Shown here: one piece after another, positions 33,862 through 43,061 of the stretch
Position numbering within the stretch: the first letter of the stretch is position 1
Layout: each line of letters begins with the position of its first letter
Source: Streptomyces marispadix
GTDB lineage: Bacteria; Actinomycetota; Actinomycetes; Streptomycetales; Streptomycetaceae
Assembly (NCBI RefSeq): GCF_022524345.1
Contig: NZ_JAKWJU010000002.1
Location: forward strand, 3,472,001 to 3,536,000
Length of the DNA: 64,000 nt
Reading direction: 5' to 3'
Position numbers and translations under genes: made by a program
The notes under the pieces: model-generated
The model's input: only the letters and a program-made list of their open reading frames with translations
Database searches by the model: none
Told to the model about the DNA's origin: nothing

Positions 33862-34437
33862 TTGGACACCGGCGAACAGTTCGTGACCATCAGCGCCGTC
33901 TTATTGGGTGCCCTGATGACGCACGTGACCAACTACATGCTGGAGCGAAGCCGCAACCGCCACCAACTGCTGACGCGGTGGGACGACAAGAAGCTCGACG
34001 CCTACGAGGGATACGTCGACCGCACCCGCGCGATGATCTTCCTTGCCGTGCAACTGTACGAACACAAGGAAGGCATACGCGAAAGCCAGAAGTCAGAGCC
34101 GGAGATGCTGGCGGAGATGAGCGACGCAAGCCGGCTACGGGGCCGTGCCTTCGAGCGGGTCATGCTGCTCGGGGGTGACGAGGTGGTCGAGGCTGGCCAT
34201 CGACTCAACGCGGCCGTTGTCGAAGTCGACTGGCAGGCCACCGGTAGGACATCCGGGCCCCTCGACGAGTGGCGAGCACGGAACCGAGCCGCCTTCCAGG
34301 CCATCAATAGCTTTCACGACGCCGCGAGGGAAGACCTGGGCGTCAAGGGCGACGTGACTGGCGAAAGCCACCCAGAGCGGGACCTCTTGCTTCCACCGCG
34401 TCAGCGAAACAGCGAAGAGTCACTGCGAGACGCGTGA
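33862..34437 (+). CDS. membrane-anchored hypothetical protein (191 aa)
   Basis: A single N-terminal hydrophobic segment (FVTISAVLLGALMTHVTNYML), then a charged helical cytosolic part (DDKKLDAYEGYVDRTRAMIFLAVQLYEHKEG). It resembles the many Streptomyces proteins with one membrane helix and a helical bundle, of unknown role. TTG start supported by AGGGGGA 6 nt upstream. Confidence 0.7.
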   Translation: MDTGEQFVTISAVLLGALMTHVTNYMLERSRNRHQLLTRWDDKKLDAYEGYVDRTRAMIFLAVQLYEHKEGIRESQKSEPEMLAEMSDASRLRGRAFERVMLLGGDEVVEAGHRLNAAVVEVDWQATGRTSGPLDEWRARNRAAFQAINSFHDAAREDLGVKGDVTGESHPERDLLLPPRQRNSEESLRDA

Positions 34438-34532
34438 GTTTCTATGAGCTGAGCCGAGGTCAGAACGGTCAGTGAAGCGGCAGGGTGCCGCGCCACTATC
34501 TTCACTCTAAGTATACGGATGCGGAGACTGAA

Positions 34533-35336
34533 ATGCCCATCTCGCCATTCTCAGTGGCATCATTGTTGCTGACACCGTTGGTTGAGACCAAACCGCTAGG
34601 CACGGCCACAGGATTCGTCCTTACCCATGATGCAAAGAACTATCTGATCACCAACTGGCACGTTGTAGCCGGGAGAAACCGACTGACGGGCCAACCCATC
34701 CATAACTCGGCAGCAACTCCCGACTCAATCACCATTCGGTGCCTCGAAAATCGAGGCAGGCGAGCGTCGTACGTCGACGTTGCTCGATGGGTCGACGTAT
34801 CCGAGGAGCTACTTGACGAGGAGGGTATGCCCTTGTGGCTAGAACATCCCAAGTTCGGACGTCGCGTGGACGTGGTCGCACTGCCACTGACGCCGAGATC
34901 AAACACGCAGCTGGTTCCGTACAATGACCAATTGATGAATGAGACGATGCGAGCGGGGGTTTCAGACTGGGTCAACATACTTGGATTCCCCTTTGGTGTT
35001 ACTGGTGGAGGATCTCTTGCAGTATGGACCAAGGGTGCAATCGCCACTGAGGTTGACGTGGATTTCGGGGACTTGCCGTGTTTTTTGATTGACTCACGGA
35101 CTAGGCCCGGGCAATCCGGGTCCCCGGTAATCGCCTACTCGCCGGGAGGGATGACAGCAATGGCGAACGGTGAGACCGTGATGGCTCAGAATGCTATGGC
35201 CAACTTGCTTGGTGTCTATTCAGGAAGGATCAATGAAAAATCAGACCTCGGCCACGTGTGGAAAACTAAAGCTGTTCGCGAAATTCTTACTAATGGCGTC
35301 GAAGGGAATGGCGCCTTGAACTCTAATGCAACCTGA
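34533..35336 (+). CDS. trypsin-like serine protease (S1 fold)
   Basis: 267 residues, no signal peptide, so probably cytosolic. Triad motifs: ITNWHVVAGRN (His, near 50), RRVDVVALPL (Asp, near 113) and RTRPGQSGSPVIAY (Ser, near 195). The ATG has GGAG 6 nt upstream; a GTG 48 nt further upstream is also open. The gene is visibly lower in GC than its neighbours and is convergent with the PIN-like gene, separated by 18 bp. Cytosolic trypsin-like proteases are frequent partners in bacterial conflict systems; a defence role is inferred. Confidence 0.85.
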   Translation: MPISPFSVASLLLTPLVETKPLGTATGFVLTHDAKNYLITNWHVVAGRNRLTGQPIHNSAATPDSITIRCLENRGRRASYVDVARWVDVSEELLDEEGMPLWLEHPKFGRRVDVVALPLTPRSNTQLVPYNDQLMNETMRAGVSDWVNILGFPFGVTGGGSLAVWTKGAIATEVDVDFGDLPCFLIDSRTRPGQSGSPVIAYSPGGMTAMANGETVMAQNAMANLLGVYSGRINEKSDLGHVWKTKAVREILTNGVEGNGALNSNAT

Positions 35337-35354
35337 GCATGGCTCTCGATTACC

Positions 35355-36335
35355 TTACTGACTCTCCGGTTCCTCGAAAAATGTGAAACTTCCAGGGGTT
35401 GGTGCGTTGATGAAGTCGGTGGCAACCCAGTCAAAGCGATTCACTTGCTCCTCCGATGCCTCGGCAACGTGGACCTGCAGGCTCTCTTTCCCCAAGCGCA
35501 GCAGCACCTGCGGAGACACCATGAACAACCTGCATCCAGCTCGGTCCTTCATCTCGCGGACGAGTTCGGGGCGGGGTCCCCGAACTACGCCTCGGGTTCG
35601 ACGCCACCAGTCTTCTTTCATGTCCTGAGTCACGAACAGCACATCAGCATCCCGGCGTTGTGCTTCCCGCAGCGTCTGTTCCCACCGCAGGTAGTCTCCC
35701 GCTGCTCGATCCCCCCTCTTGTTTCGATCCAGGTAGCCTGGCGGGATCTCCTCCTGAGCACGCTTGTCCGCCTGTTGTACAGCCTGCTCGTAATCGCTCC
35801 GCGACAGTGCCGGCCCGACGCGGCCCGACAGAATGGTCTCAAGAGCACAAGTTACCGGGTCATCCCCGGTGCCAATCAAGTAATCGAGCTCTGCGTCGTT
35901 AGCATGGACGGTAATGAAGTCTCGCAGTCGCGCAAAAGCAGTGTTTAGGTTGGCAAGGGGCTCCTCTCGATCGGCCTCGTCGACACCGGTGGAACGTGCC
36001 CAGCTCTCCACTACCGTGACGCTTTTGCTAGCAAGGTTCTCCAGCGAGGACGAGGCTTCTCGTGCCCTGTTCCGGCGAAGCGTGAGAATAGATTCTCGGT
36101 TGCTCCAGAATTCGGCAATTGCTTGGTGAGGGACCCAGATTTGATCTTTGATGCGACTAAGAACGGAGAGAAGGTCCTGCCGGGCCTGGACGCTGTACAG
36201 GTACAGATTGAGAAGAACGTTCGTGTCGAGGACGACCATGCCTTCGGTCATGACCCGCTGGTATTCCTCTGCACCCGGGGTACGGTATGCCTCAAATCCA
36301 TCGAATAGTCCATGATTGATTCCCTCGTCGGGCAT
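35355..36335 (-). CDS. PIN-like domain nuclease (PIN_8/DUF4935 type)
   Basis: 326 residues. MVVLDTNVLLNLYLYS near 35 carries the first catalytic Asp of the PIN fold, and VPHQAIAEFWSNRES is the conserved Glu motif. GDRAAGDYLRWEQTLREA and ADVLFVTQDMKEDWWRR hold the later acidic residues. This type is found in toxin and defence loci and is expected to cleave RNA. The ATG follows GGAGG by 5 nt. Lower GC than the backbone, and convergent with the trypsin-like protease. Confidence 0.85.
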   Translation of the reverse strand: MPDEGINHGLFDGFEAYRTPGAEEYQRVMTEGMVVLDTNVLLNLYLYSVQARQDLLSVLSRIKDQIWVPHQAIAEFWSNRESILTLRRNRAREASSSLENLASKSVTVVESWARSTGVDEADREEPLANLNTAFARLRDFITVHANDAELDYLIGTGDDPVTCALETILSGRVGPALSRSDYEQAVQQADKRAQEEIPPGYLDRNKRGDRAAGDYLRWEQTLREAQRRDADVLFVTQDMKEDWWRRTRGVVRGPRPELVREMKDRAGCRLFMVSPQVLLRLGKESLQVHVAEASEEQVNRFDWVATDFINAPTPGSFTFFEEPESQ

Positions 36336-36652
36336 CTGTGCCTCCGCGTCCCTTCTCGACCAGGAGAAAGCATGACGCATTGAGCGCTAAAGCACCAAGG
36401 GAGCTGGCCATGGGAGGGCCTGGATTGGGTTTCACGCCCCACGTGGGCTGGCCTTCTGTTTGGAGCTGGTGAGGGGTCGAACACCACGCTCTGAATTTGG
36501 GAATCACCGAGCGGTTGGGGCTGAGCAACCCTACTGAGCTGCGTACACGACGGCTGAAGCCCTGCCGAGAGAGTCCTAGTCGTGACCGAAGTTGACCGGG
36601 ACTCCCTGCTCTTTCTGGCACGAAGCTGGAACGGTGCAGCCGACAGCCTGCT
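36336..36652. other. intergenic region, no gene seen
   Basis: About 315 bp between two leftward genes: promoter space for the PIN-like gene and the 3' end of the receiver gene. I see no convincing coding frame, hairpin or repeat. Confidence 0.4.
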
Positions 36653-37861
36653 TCAGGTGGCAATCCACTGTGCCAGGGTCTGCCACTGCGCTGCTGGGTG
36701 GCTTACCGTCGGCATCTCGATACCCTCGTCCGTCTTCGTGTATGTGAACGGCGTATTGGGTGCGCGGCCGCCCTTGGCGTGTTGCAGCCCGTCGAATAGC
36801 TGGCAGCGTACGGTGCCTGCCGCCGGGTCCGAAGACGTTAGTAGCCACGGGGCTAAGGGCAGCGGTTCGGTATCGCCGGAAACGAGGAGCGGCTGCCCTG
36901 TGATCACCGGAGCCTGGGCCATCACCTTGTCAGGGACCGGCCTTCCCACTCCCTTGAGGCTGAGTAGGTGGATGACGTACATCGCGCCGTCGTAGGTCAT
37001 GGAGACGGGCACCGTGAGGTTCGCGCGCCACGAGGAAGCCGCGCGATGCGCGAATCGGCGTAGCAGGCTGTCGAGTTGTTCAGCTTGGGCTGGTGTGGGT
37101 TCATCCCTGCCGTGCGCGAGGGCGTTACGCATTGAGATGAGGTCCTGCACTGGCTGGTGGTCGGAACGTTCAGGAACGAGACACGAGAACATCCGGGCGA
37201 AGTCATTCCCCGCACCAGGCAGTCCCGAAAGGGCTGTGCTGAGGGCGAACCAGGTCCTCATACTGGGGGTTGCGAGCCGCTCCGGTGTGATTCCTCGGAG
37301 TGGCGCGGGTGGGGTGCTGCTGAGCCCTAGAGCGGTCGTGAACCGCAGAACAGCCTCCAGCGTGTGGAGCCCCTCCAGGACCTTCTTGTTAGGATCATCG
37401 GTTCGGGCATACCTGGCGAGGCGGTGGGCCAGGGGCGTCGGCAGTTGGGCGGCGGCAAACTCCAGGGATTGCCGCAGATGGTCGGCGATGGTCGAGAGGC
37501 AACGTTCCAGCAGTTCTTCGCCTGCAGCGTCTTTGACGATCCAGTCGTCTGCGTCAAGACGGAGCGCTTCGATGACCTGTTGCTTCGAGCCCTCGCCGGA
37601 CAGTACAAGACTGGGAATTCGCCACCCCCCGTGCTTGAGCTGCCGGAGCAGCCAGAGGCCGCCCCATTCCGCTGGTGGCATCTTCATGTCGACGAGGACG
37701 AGGTCGAAAGGGCGGTCAGTGATCTCCTGCAGCGCGGCGTGCCCGTCTGCCGCGAAGCGCAGACGGGCTCCGGCCTTCTGGAGTGGACGGCACAGCGTGC
37801 GGGCTACGTCAGTCTGGTCGTCGGCTACGAGGATGCGCATGTTGGTCAATTGCTGGATCAC
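36653..37861 (-). CDS. response regulator: receiver domain fused to HEPN-like R-x4-H helical domain
   Basis: 402 residues. Residues 8-125 are a complete receiver: acidic pair D14/D15, phosphoacceptor D58 in LVLVDMKMP, S88 in LVLSGEG and K110 in WIVKD. Residues about 160-285 are helical and contain LISMRNALAHGRDE, where R245-N-x3-H250 fits the R-x4-6-H motif of HEPN ribonucleases. The C-terminal 110 residues look beta-rich and are unassigned. No DNA-binding domain is present. The GTG start overlaps the kinase stop codon (GTGA) with GGGGAG upstream, so both are co-translated. I infer phosphorylation-controlled RNase or effector activity. Confidence 0.75.
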   Translation of the reverse strand: MIQQLTNMRILVADDQTDVARTLCRPLQKAGARLRFAADGHAALQEITDRPFDLVLVDMKMPPAEWGGLWLLRQLKHGGWRIPSLVLSGEGSKQQVIEALRLDADDWIVKDAAGEELLERCLSTIADHLRQSLEFAAAQLPTPLAHRLARYARTDDPNKKVLEGLHTLEAVLRFTTALGLSSTPPAPLRGITPERLATPSMRTWFALSTALSGLPGAGNDFARMFSCLVPERSDHQPVQDLISMRNALAHGRDEPTPAQAEQLDSLLRRFAHRAASSWRANLTVPVSMTYDGAMYVIHLLSLKGVGRPVPDKVMAQAPVITGQPLLVSGDTEPLPLAPWLLTSSDPAAGTVRCQLFDGLQHAKGGRAPNTPFTYTKTDEGIEMPTVSHPAAQWQTLAQWIAT

Positions 37862-40800
37862 TCGGGCTCCCCAGCCGTAGGGGTGGCCAGCGGCAGGGTT
37901 ATCAGCCAAGCAGTGCCCTGGGCTGTTGCGACCGGGGTGAGCTGCCCGCCGGCTCTGGCAAGGAATGAGCGGACGCCGAGGAGGCCCAAGCCGTTGCCGC
38001 CGGGCTTGGTGCTGCTAACCCGCTTTCCGGCGTCCAGTGCGGCTGCGACATCTGGTGGGAGCCCGGGACCATCGTCGGCGATCTCGACGATGGCTTCATA
38101 CTCGTCGGCGGTCCAGTCGATGGTGATGGCCCCCCCATCGTGGAGCGCTTCAATCGCGTTGCTCACTAGGTTATCGAGGGCAGCTGTCAGAGTCCTTGCA
38201 TCCAGTGCGACGTGGACGGCGCTGCTGGACTCGGGAATCGACAGCGAGATGGCGGGGGGAAGACGAGTAAGTACAGCTCCTGCGTAGTGGCGGAGAAAAC
38301 CCCCTAGCTCGACGTCCTCGGAGTCGACTGGCGTGAGCATTGAGGTTGCCGCCCTGAGGCGCAGGGCCAGGGCATGCGCCTCGTCGAGGTGTCGGCTTGC
38401 GGCGAGTTGCTGCTGTAGCCGCGCTGTACGGCTTTCCGCGGGCTGGGATTCGGCGAGACGGGCAGCGGCGAGCTGATTCTTGAGGTCGTGCAGGAGGTCC
38501 GCCGATGCGGCTCGATACGGCTCGGGCCTGGGACGGAGGGCGGCCAGCACCGCCGCGGTGATTGGACCCGGTTCGCTCGGTAGGTTGGGAGCAGTGATGA
38601 TCACATCTATGCCGTGCTCACTCCCCTTCAGGGTGGCTGTCCTGCTCACTCTGGACCAGAGCGCGCAGACGGTGTCTACGTCGATCCGCGAGGGAGGCTG
38701 GGTCGATCGGAAGCGCAGATGGAGCGGCCGGGCGTTGAGAGACTCTACGGAGATTTCTCCATCATGCACCTTCAGGCTGGATAATGCGGCATCGACAATG
38801 GCCCGCTCTCGCCCGGAGAGTTGTACAGACGGGAGGAGCCCGGTGGTCTTTAGACGGCCGCGGTGCAGGATTCGCCAGTCGTCTGCAAGGTCTGGCAGGG
38901 ATATGTCACTGTCCTCGGCGCCGAGGCACCGGTAAACATCGCACAACTGCACCAGGTGCTGTACGTGCGCCTGCGTCAGGTTCTCTGGTTCCTCTACGTG
39001 CTCCAAGGTGTCCAGGGCACGTGCGAGTGCTGTATCGAGTGTGTGGTTTGAATCAGTGGGCTCGTCGATGGCTTTCCGGAACCCATCACACAGGTGACTG
39101 CCTGGCTGAAGGGGGAGATCGAGTCCCAGGAGTTCATCTACGCCGGTGGCCCACTTGAGCAGCGTGGAAGCATCCGAGGCGAGATGGAGTCCGAACAGTC
39201 GGGCATCGACCCACCTTTGCGTCTGAACAGGCGCCATGTCCAGCACGCATGCCTGCTGCGCGAGTAGGAATTGGGCCAACGAGCGATCCCGTCCATCGGC
39301 GCCGTCGAAAGATCGTGCCGGGGACCCATCAGCGAGTCGGTCGAGAACCGCGAGGACAGCTAACGAAGCGATGTGCTTCGCTGGTGTCTTACCGGCCACG
39401 GAAGCGCCGTCCACTCGAAATTGGACTCCCAGCGCCACACTGTCGAGCACGGCGACCGCCGCGTACCGCCGTGCGTGGTCAGGCCCCGAGACGCGGAACT
39501 CGTAGGTCACGTGCAGTTTCATGGCGCTAGCTGCGCGCTGCAGGCGGGTTGTTGGGTCAACTGGCCGTGGTGCGGTGGGTGCTACAAGCTGCCACGCTTC
39601 TGCCCACTCTGTCGGCCATCGATCGGCCAGTGTTCCCTGGAAGCTTCCTGCAGCGGAGACTGCGCCGATGACAGCTTGAAACGTGTCGGCTCCGATTTCC
39701 ACAGGTATCCCCTGTGAATGCTGGCCAGTGCCGAGGAGTAGGCCGGATGCTAAGCCGACCTGGTGGAAAGCTGTGTCGTACACGTCGTTCGGGAGCGTCA
39801 TGAATCCGAATTCATCAGGAGGATCAATCGCTATATGGCGTGTCTCCGCGAGTCTGTGCTCGTATATGAGGACTTGAGATCCCAAATAAGCAAGAGTCTG
39901 ATAGTCCTGTTGTTGGCACCTTGCCATTAGATAGCGGTTCTCGTAAGCCCACGAAGCGTGCACGAGGGCTTGGGAGAGAAGGGGACGTGACGTCTCAGGA
40001 AGCGAAAAGAGGTCCTGCGTGCGGCGTATTGTCACTAGATGCCCGGGCGATGCACGGATCTCCTGTGCTGGCCGGGACGGTGCGGTGGCCACACGCCGAG
40101 GGTTGAAGACCTGGGGTATGTGCCGATGGAGGAAGTCAAGCGCAGCCTGCTGAGCGGCGGCCTTCTTGTTCCTCCCATTTCCCCGGCCTGATCGTCCGCG
40201 GCTGTCCTTGACTAAGGCTCGGAAAATTGTGACGTGATCGGGTCCTTCACGCTCATATTCGTACGCAACTGCGTCATAGCCCAGGTACTCGCCCAGGACG
40301 GTCTTGGGATCGCTGACGCCAGACTCCATCTTCCGGCGCTGAAAGGTTATGTGATCCATCAGTAGCCGCTTGGCTACCTCCTCCTCGCCTTCAAGGCACA
40401 GGACACCGACGACTTGTCGATAGAGGATTGCTGTGACCCTCGAGGGAAGAGTTTTTCGATCAAGTCCGACGCTCAGAGCTGCGGAGTCGAGGAGCCACTT
40501 CTGTGCCGTAGTCCAGGCTGGGAACTCGGCGGTGATCCCGGCAACCTCCTTGCTGAGGGTCCCCGAGCTGGGATTTACGGTGCTGCCGTAACATTCAACA
40601 GCTGCTGTCTTCCTCAAGAACGCATCGCCCAATCGACTGAGTGCATCCAACGAGACCTGTGTTATGGCTGGCAGGGTCTGACGGTTCTCGTGGAGGTAGG
40701 AGCGGTGCACAAGGGCCATGGCAATAGCATTGCGTACGCCTCGTCGGGGGGCAGTGAGTCCCAGTGTGCTCAAGTGCTCGAAGGCCGCACCTGCCTCTCT

Positions 40801-40875
40801 GACCCGTGCCTCTACGGGGTGCTCAAACTTGCCCAGTCGAGCCCTGCTGAATCCGTCATCCTCAATCGCGATCAT
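37858..40875 (-). CDS. sensor kinase with tandem degenerate RNase III/dsRBD units
   Basis: 1005 residues. Unit 1: RNase III-like fold at 46-170 (ALVHRSYLHEN, LDALSRLGDAFL), then a dsRNA-binding domain at 188-252 (DPKTVLGEYLGYDAVAYEYE, GRNKKAAAQQAALDFL). Unit 2: RNase III-like at 296-430 (ALVHASWAYEN, LAYLGSQVL, ADTFQAVIGAV), then a second dsRBD at 439-515. By hand alignment, three of the four catalytic carboxylates are lost in each RNase III unit, so binding rather than cleavage is likely. After a helical region (530-780) comes a kinase core: H796 in LLHDLKNQL, N-box DNLVSNAIEAL near 901, DDGPGLP and GGNGLGLLGV. No membrane segment. The partner receiver gene overlaps its stop. Confidence 0.8.
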   Translation of the reverse strand: MIAIEDDGFSRARLGKFEHPVEARVREAGAAFEHLSTLGLTAPRRGVRNAIAMALVHRSYLHENRQTLPAITQVSLDALSRLGDAFLRKTAAVECYGSTVNPSSGTLSKEVAGITAEFPAWTTAQKWLLDSAALSVGLDRKTLPSRVTAILYRQVVGVLCLEGEEEVAKRLLMDHITFQRRKMESGVSDPKTVLGEYLGYDAVAYEYEREGPDHVTIFRALVKDSRGRSGRGNGRNKKAAAQQAALDFLHRHIPQVFNPRRVATAPSRPAQEIRASPGHLVTIRRTQDLFSLPETSRPLLSQALVHASWAYENRYLMARCQQQDYQTLAYLGSQVLIYEHRLAETRHIAIDPPDEFGFMTLPNDVYDTAFHQVGLASGLLLGTGQHSQGIPVEIGADTFQAVIGAVSAAGSFQGTLADRWPTEWAEAWQLVAPTAPRPVDPTTRLQRAASAMKLHVTYEFRVSGPDHARRYAAVAVLDSVALGVQFRVDGASVAGKTPAKHIASLAVLAVLDRLADGSPARSFDGADGRDRSLAQFLLAQQACVLDMAPVQTQRWVDARLFGLHLASDASTLLKWATGVDELLGLDLPLQPGSHLCDGFRKAIDEPTDSNHTLDTALARALDTLEHVEEPENLTQAHVQHLVQLCDVYRCLGAEDSDISLPDLADDWRILHRGRLKTTGLLPSVQLSGRERAIVDAALSSLKVHDGEISVESLNARPLHLRFRSTQPPSRIDVDTVCALWSRVSRTATLKGSEHGIDVIITAPNLPSEPGPITAAVLAALRPRPEPYRAASADLLHDLKNQLAAARLAESQPAESRTARLQQQLAASRHLDEAHALALRLRAATSMLTPVDSEDVELGGFLRHYAGAVLTRLPPAISLSIPESSSAVHVALDARTLTAALDNLVSNAIEALHDGGAITIDWTADEYEAIVEIADDGPGLPPDVAAALDAGKRVSSTKPGGNGLGLLGVRSFLARAGGQLTPVATAQGTAWLITLPLATPTAGEPE

Positions 40876-41737
40876 GCCCCCCCCGGTTGGTTCCTCTACA
40901 CAGGCATTCAGTATGACCTGTAGCCACGTCGCTCGATCAAGCTCATTGCCGTATGAGCGCTGTCCTCCATGAGCACGGGCGCTTCGAGGCCGGTCTCTCC
41001 GGGTGCCTGCTAGTACCCGCGGAGCCGACCGGCCCTGCCGGTGCCTTCGCTCTTAAGGTTGTGCTCCGCGCACGGGCCGGCCGCCGGGCCGCGCGCGAGT
41101 CCCACTCGTGCTACGGCCAAGCGCGGGCAGTTGCTCAGCACTGCGCGGCGGCGTCGAAGTGTATTGGCTGCGGCCGACTTGCCATCTTGGCGCTTCGCCA
41201 CCGCCGAGATCATTGCAGCGATCTGCCAGGCAGTGCCGGGAGTTCGGTTGCACGGCTTTGGCATTCTTTCGCCCAGCCGACACTTGTCGATGCATCTCTC
41301 AGATTGATGAACCGGTCGAGGGGTTCGCCCCGCCGGGGCTGGTGATGTCGCGCGGGGAACGGCACAGCCGGCGGCGCGCTGGGCGGCGTCGGTCGGGGGC
41401 CGTTGTCGTGGGCGATGCCCGACGGTGACCGTGGATCCCCGTGGTTTCCCGCTCGCTGGGGCACGGGAGGTGCACGGCCCCCCTGTCTCTGACAACTGAG
41501 GCCTTAGACGGGCTTGTTGACCTCGGCGTTTCGTCTGTTGGGGTGTGAGAAGCGTCGGGCGTGAAAATTGCACGCGACTGCCGCGACGCCACTGTCAACG
41601 GCGAACGGATCCCGCCGCTGAGGATTCCATCCAGGCAAGAGACCACTGCAAGGAGAGGCGGGAATTCACGCCTCCGTTCGTGCAGGCTGCAGGCCCCAGG
41701 TAAATCAGGCGGTTGGGCGTTAATAAGGTTCTTGCTC
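40876..41737. other. non-coding interval with decayed integrase fragment
   Basis: About 860 bp between the kinase gene (leftward) and the DUF1266 gene (rightward). It must contain both promoters. Besides the integrase remnant listed separately I see no intact gene. The stretch just before 41738 (GTTAATAAGG) is AT-richer and is a plausible promoter region. Confidence 0.4.
41090..41240 (-). pseudogene. tyrosine integrase fragment
   Basis: Translated leftward, the segment reads AWQIAAMISAVAKRQDGKSA then AANTLRRRRAVLSNCPRLAV. This matches the core-binding segment of AICE integrases, including the one at 11558-12946 (DGKPAAENTANRKRMVLSNA). Neither the start nor the catalytic domain remains in frame. 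It is likely the relic of another integrative element near the same attachment site. Confidence 0.55.
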
Positions 41738-42940
41738 ATGGAGACGTGGAACGCACCGGCGGCTGCTGCGCCGCCCCGTGCAGGAGTGTGGCAGGCGCCG
41801 ACAGAGTGCGAGCAGAAGCTGCACGAGGCGAAGATGCGTGGCGACTGGGCAGCGTACTTCGACGTCCTGGCCGATTCGGAGCTGTTCATGTCGATGCCTC
41901 GGCTGAAGGCCGACGGGATGGACGCCGGCCCGGAGCAGATGTATTGGAGCCCAGCGGTAGGGCAGTGGTGCGAAGTCCTCATGACTGAAGGTGTGCTGCC
42001 TGCTCCGGCACCCGATCCCATCTTCATCCTCCTCTCTCTGGAAGCCGTCGCGCAGCTGTGGGAAGAGAACGATGGCGAATGGCTCGCGATCAATCCCGGT
42101 ACTCCGTGTGAGGCGTTCTTCCCGCCCAACCCCGCCCTGTGGAAGCAGCACGCCGACCGGGCGGCTGGACCGAACGGGAACCTCGGAACCCTGCGCACTC
42201 TGAAGCTAGGCGGTCCGCTGCAGGGACCGGTCGCCCACGGTCTGGGCTGCGGAGCGATGATGAGTGTCGTCAACGGTTCCCTGTGGAATGCGATGGCCTC
42301 ACACGGAGGCGGCTACTTCCAGGAGCGCAAAGCCCTTGAGGAATGGTGGGGAGTAACAGACCACGAGAGCTGGCGTAAGGCCACGGAAGCTCTCCTCAAC
42401 GGACGAAATGTCAGTGGCACATGGGAATTCGTGCTGGAGATACGCCGCTCCTTGTCCCGACAGTTCGGAGGCCCGGTCGAGCCGGAGTTGTGGCGGGATT
42501 CGGCCGAAAGAGCCATGCGCGCTGCCGCCGCCGAGACAGGCAGCACGGTTCTCGACGCCGAAGTAGCCGGCGTGAAGCAACTCATCGGCCGCATCACCCG
42601 GTACGAGGCCCGCTTCCGCGCAGAGGGCATCCTCGCAGCCAACACTCAGGTCCGATCCGCTCTGGCCTGGGACTACGGACGGGCCTCCAGCATGGCGCGC
42701 TGGGGGATCGCTGCCCGCTACTGCGGGATCCCGGAGGCGGAACAGGTGGTGCTCCGAACCTCCCGCCTGAGCCAGGTCACATACGGCTCCTGGGAAGACT
42801 TCGCCGCCGGATACATCCTGGGCCGGTGCCTCCACTTCGACGAGGAGCACTTCGGCGACTGGTACACGGAGATGCTCGACGCGCACCGTCTCCTGAAGAC
42901 GCACAGAGAGAGCCCCTGGCTCACCATCCCCTGGAACTAG
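41738..42940 (+). CDS. DUF1266 protein, last cargo gene before attR
   Basis: 400 residues. The C-terminal half is of the DUF1266 type (ALEEWWGVTDHESWRKATEALLNG near 205, AWDYGRASSMARWGIAARYCG near 315, ILGRCLHFDE near 365). The N-terminal half is an unassigned alpha/beta region (LHEAKMRGDWAAYFDVLADS). The ATG with AAGG upstream is preferred to an open frame extending 177 nt further. DUF1266 proteins are widespread and uncharacterised; some occur near polymorphic-toxin and defence loci. Confidence 0.75.
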   Translation: METWNAPAAAAPPRAGVWQAPTECEQKLHEAKMRGDWAAYFDVLADSELFMSMPRLKADGMDAGPEQMYWSPAVGQWCEVLMTEGVLPAPAPDPIFILLSLEAVAQLWEENDGEWLAINPGTPCEAFFPPNPALWKQHADRAAGPNGNLGTLRTLKLGGPLQGPVAHGLGCGAMMSVVNGSLWNAMASHGGGYFQERKALEEWWGVTDHESWRKATEALLNGRNVSGTWEFVLEIRRSLSRQFGGPVEPELWRDSAERAMRAAAAETGSTVLDAEVAGVKQLIGRITRYEARFRAEGILAANTQVRSALAWDYGRASSMARWGIAARYCGIPEAEQVVLRTSRLSQVTYGSWEDFAAGYILGRCLHFDEEHFGDWYTEMLDAHRLLKTHRESPWLTIPWN

Positions 42941-42976
42941 CACAGCTCCACAGGCGGGGCGAGCGGAGAGTCCAGT

Positions 42977-42992
42977 GGGCCATGTGTGGGCC
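42977..42992 (+). repeat. 16-mer GGGCCATGTGTGGGCC near attR
   Basis: Exact copy of 10673-10688 next to attL. A third copy with one change is at 43238-43253 outside attR. Candidate integrase or excisionase arm-type binding site. Confidence 0.5.
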
Positions 42993-43061
42993 GAGGGCAC
43001 GCGCTGCGAGGCTGCGAAGGGCTTCATCGCAGGTGGGCGGCGTTTCGGTTCTCCCAGCCTG

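Noticed and set aside
40953..41345. 130-codon rightward frame near the kinase gene
   Set aside because: It runs antisense to the integrase fragment and has no ribosome site or family resemblance.
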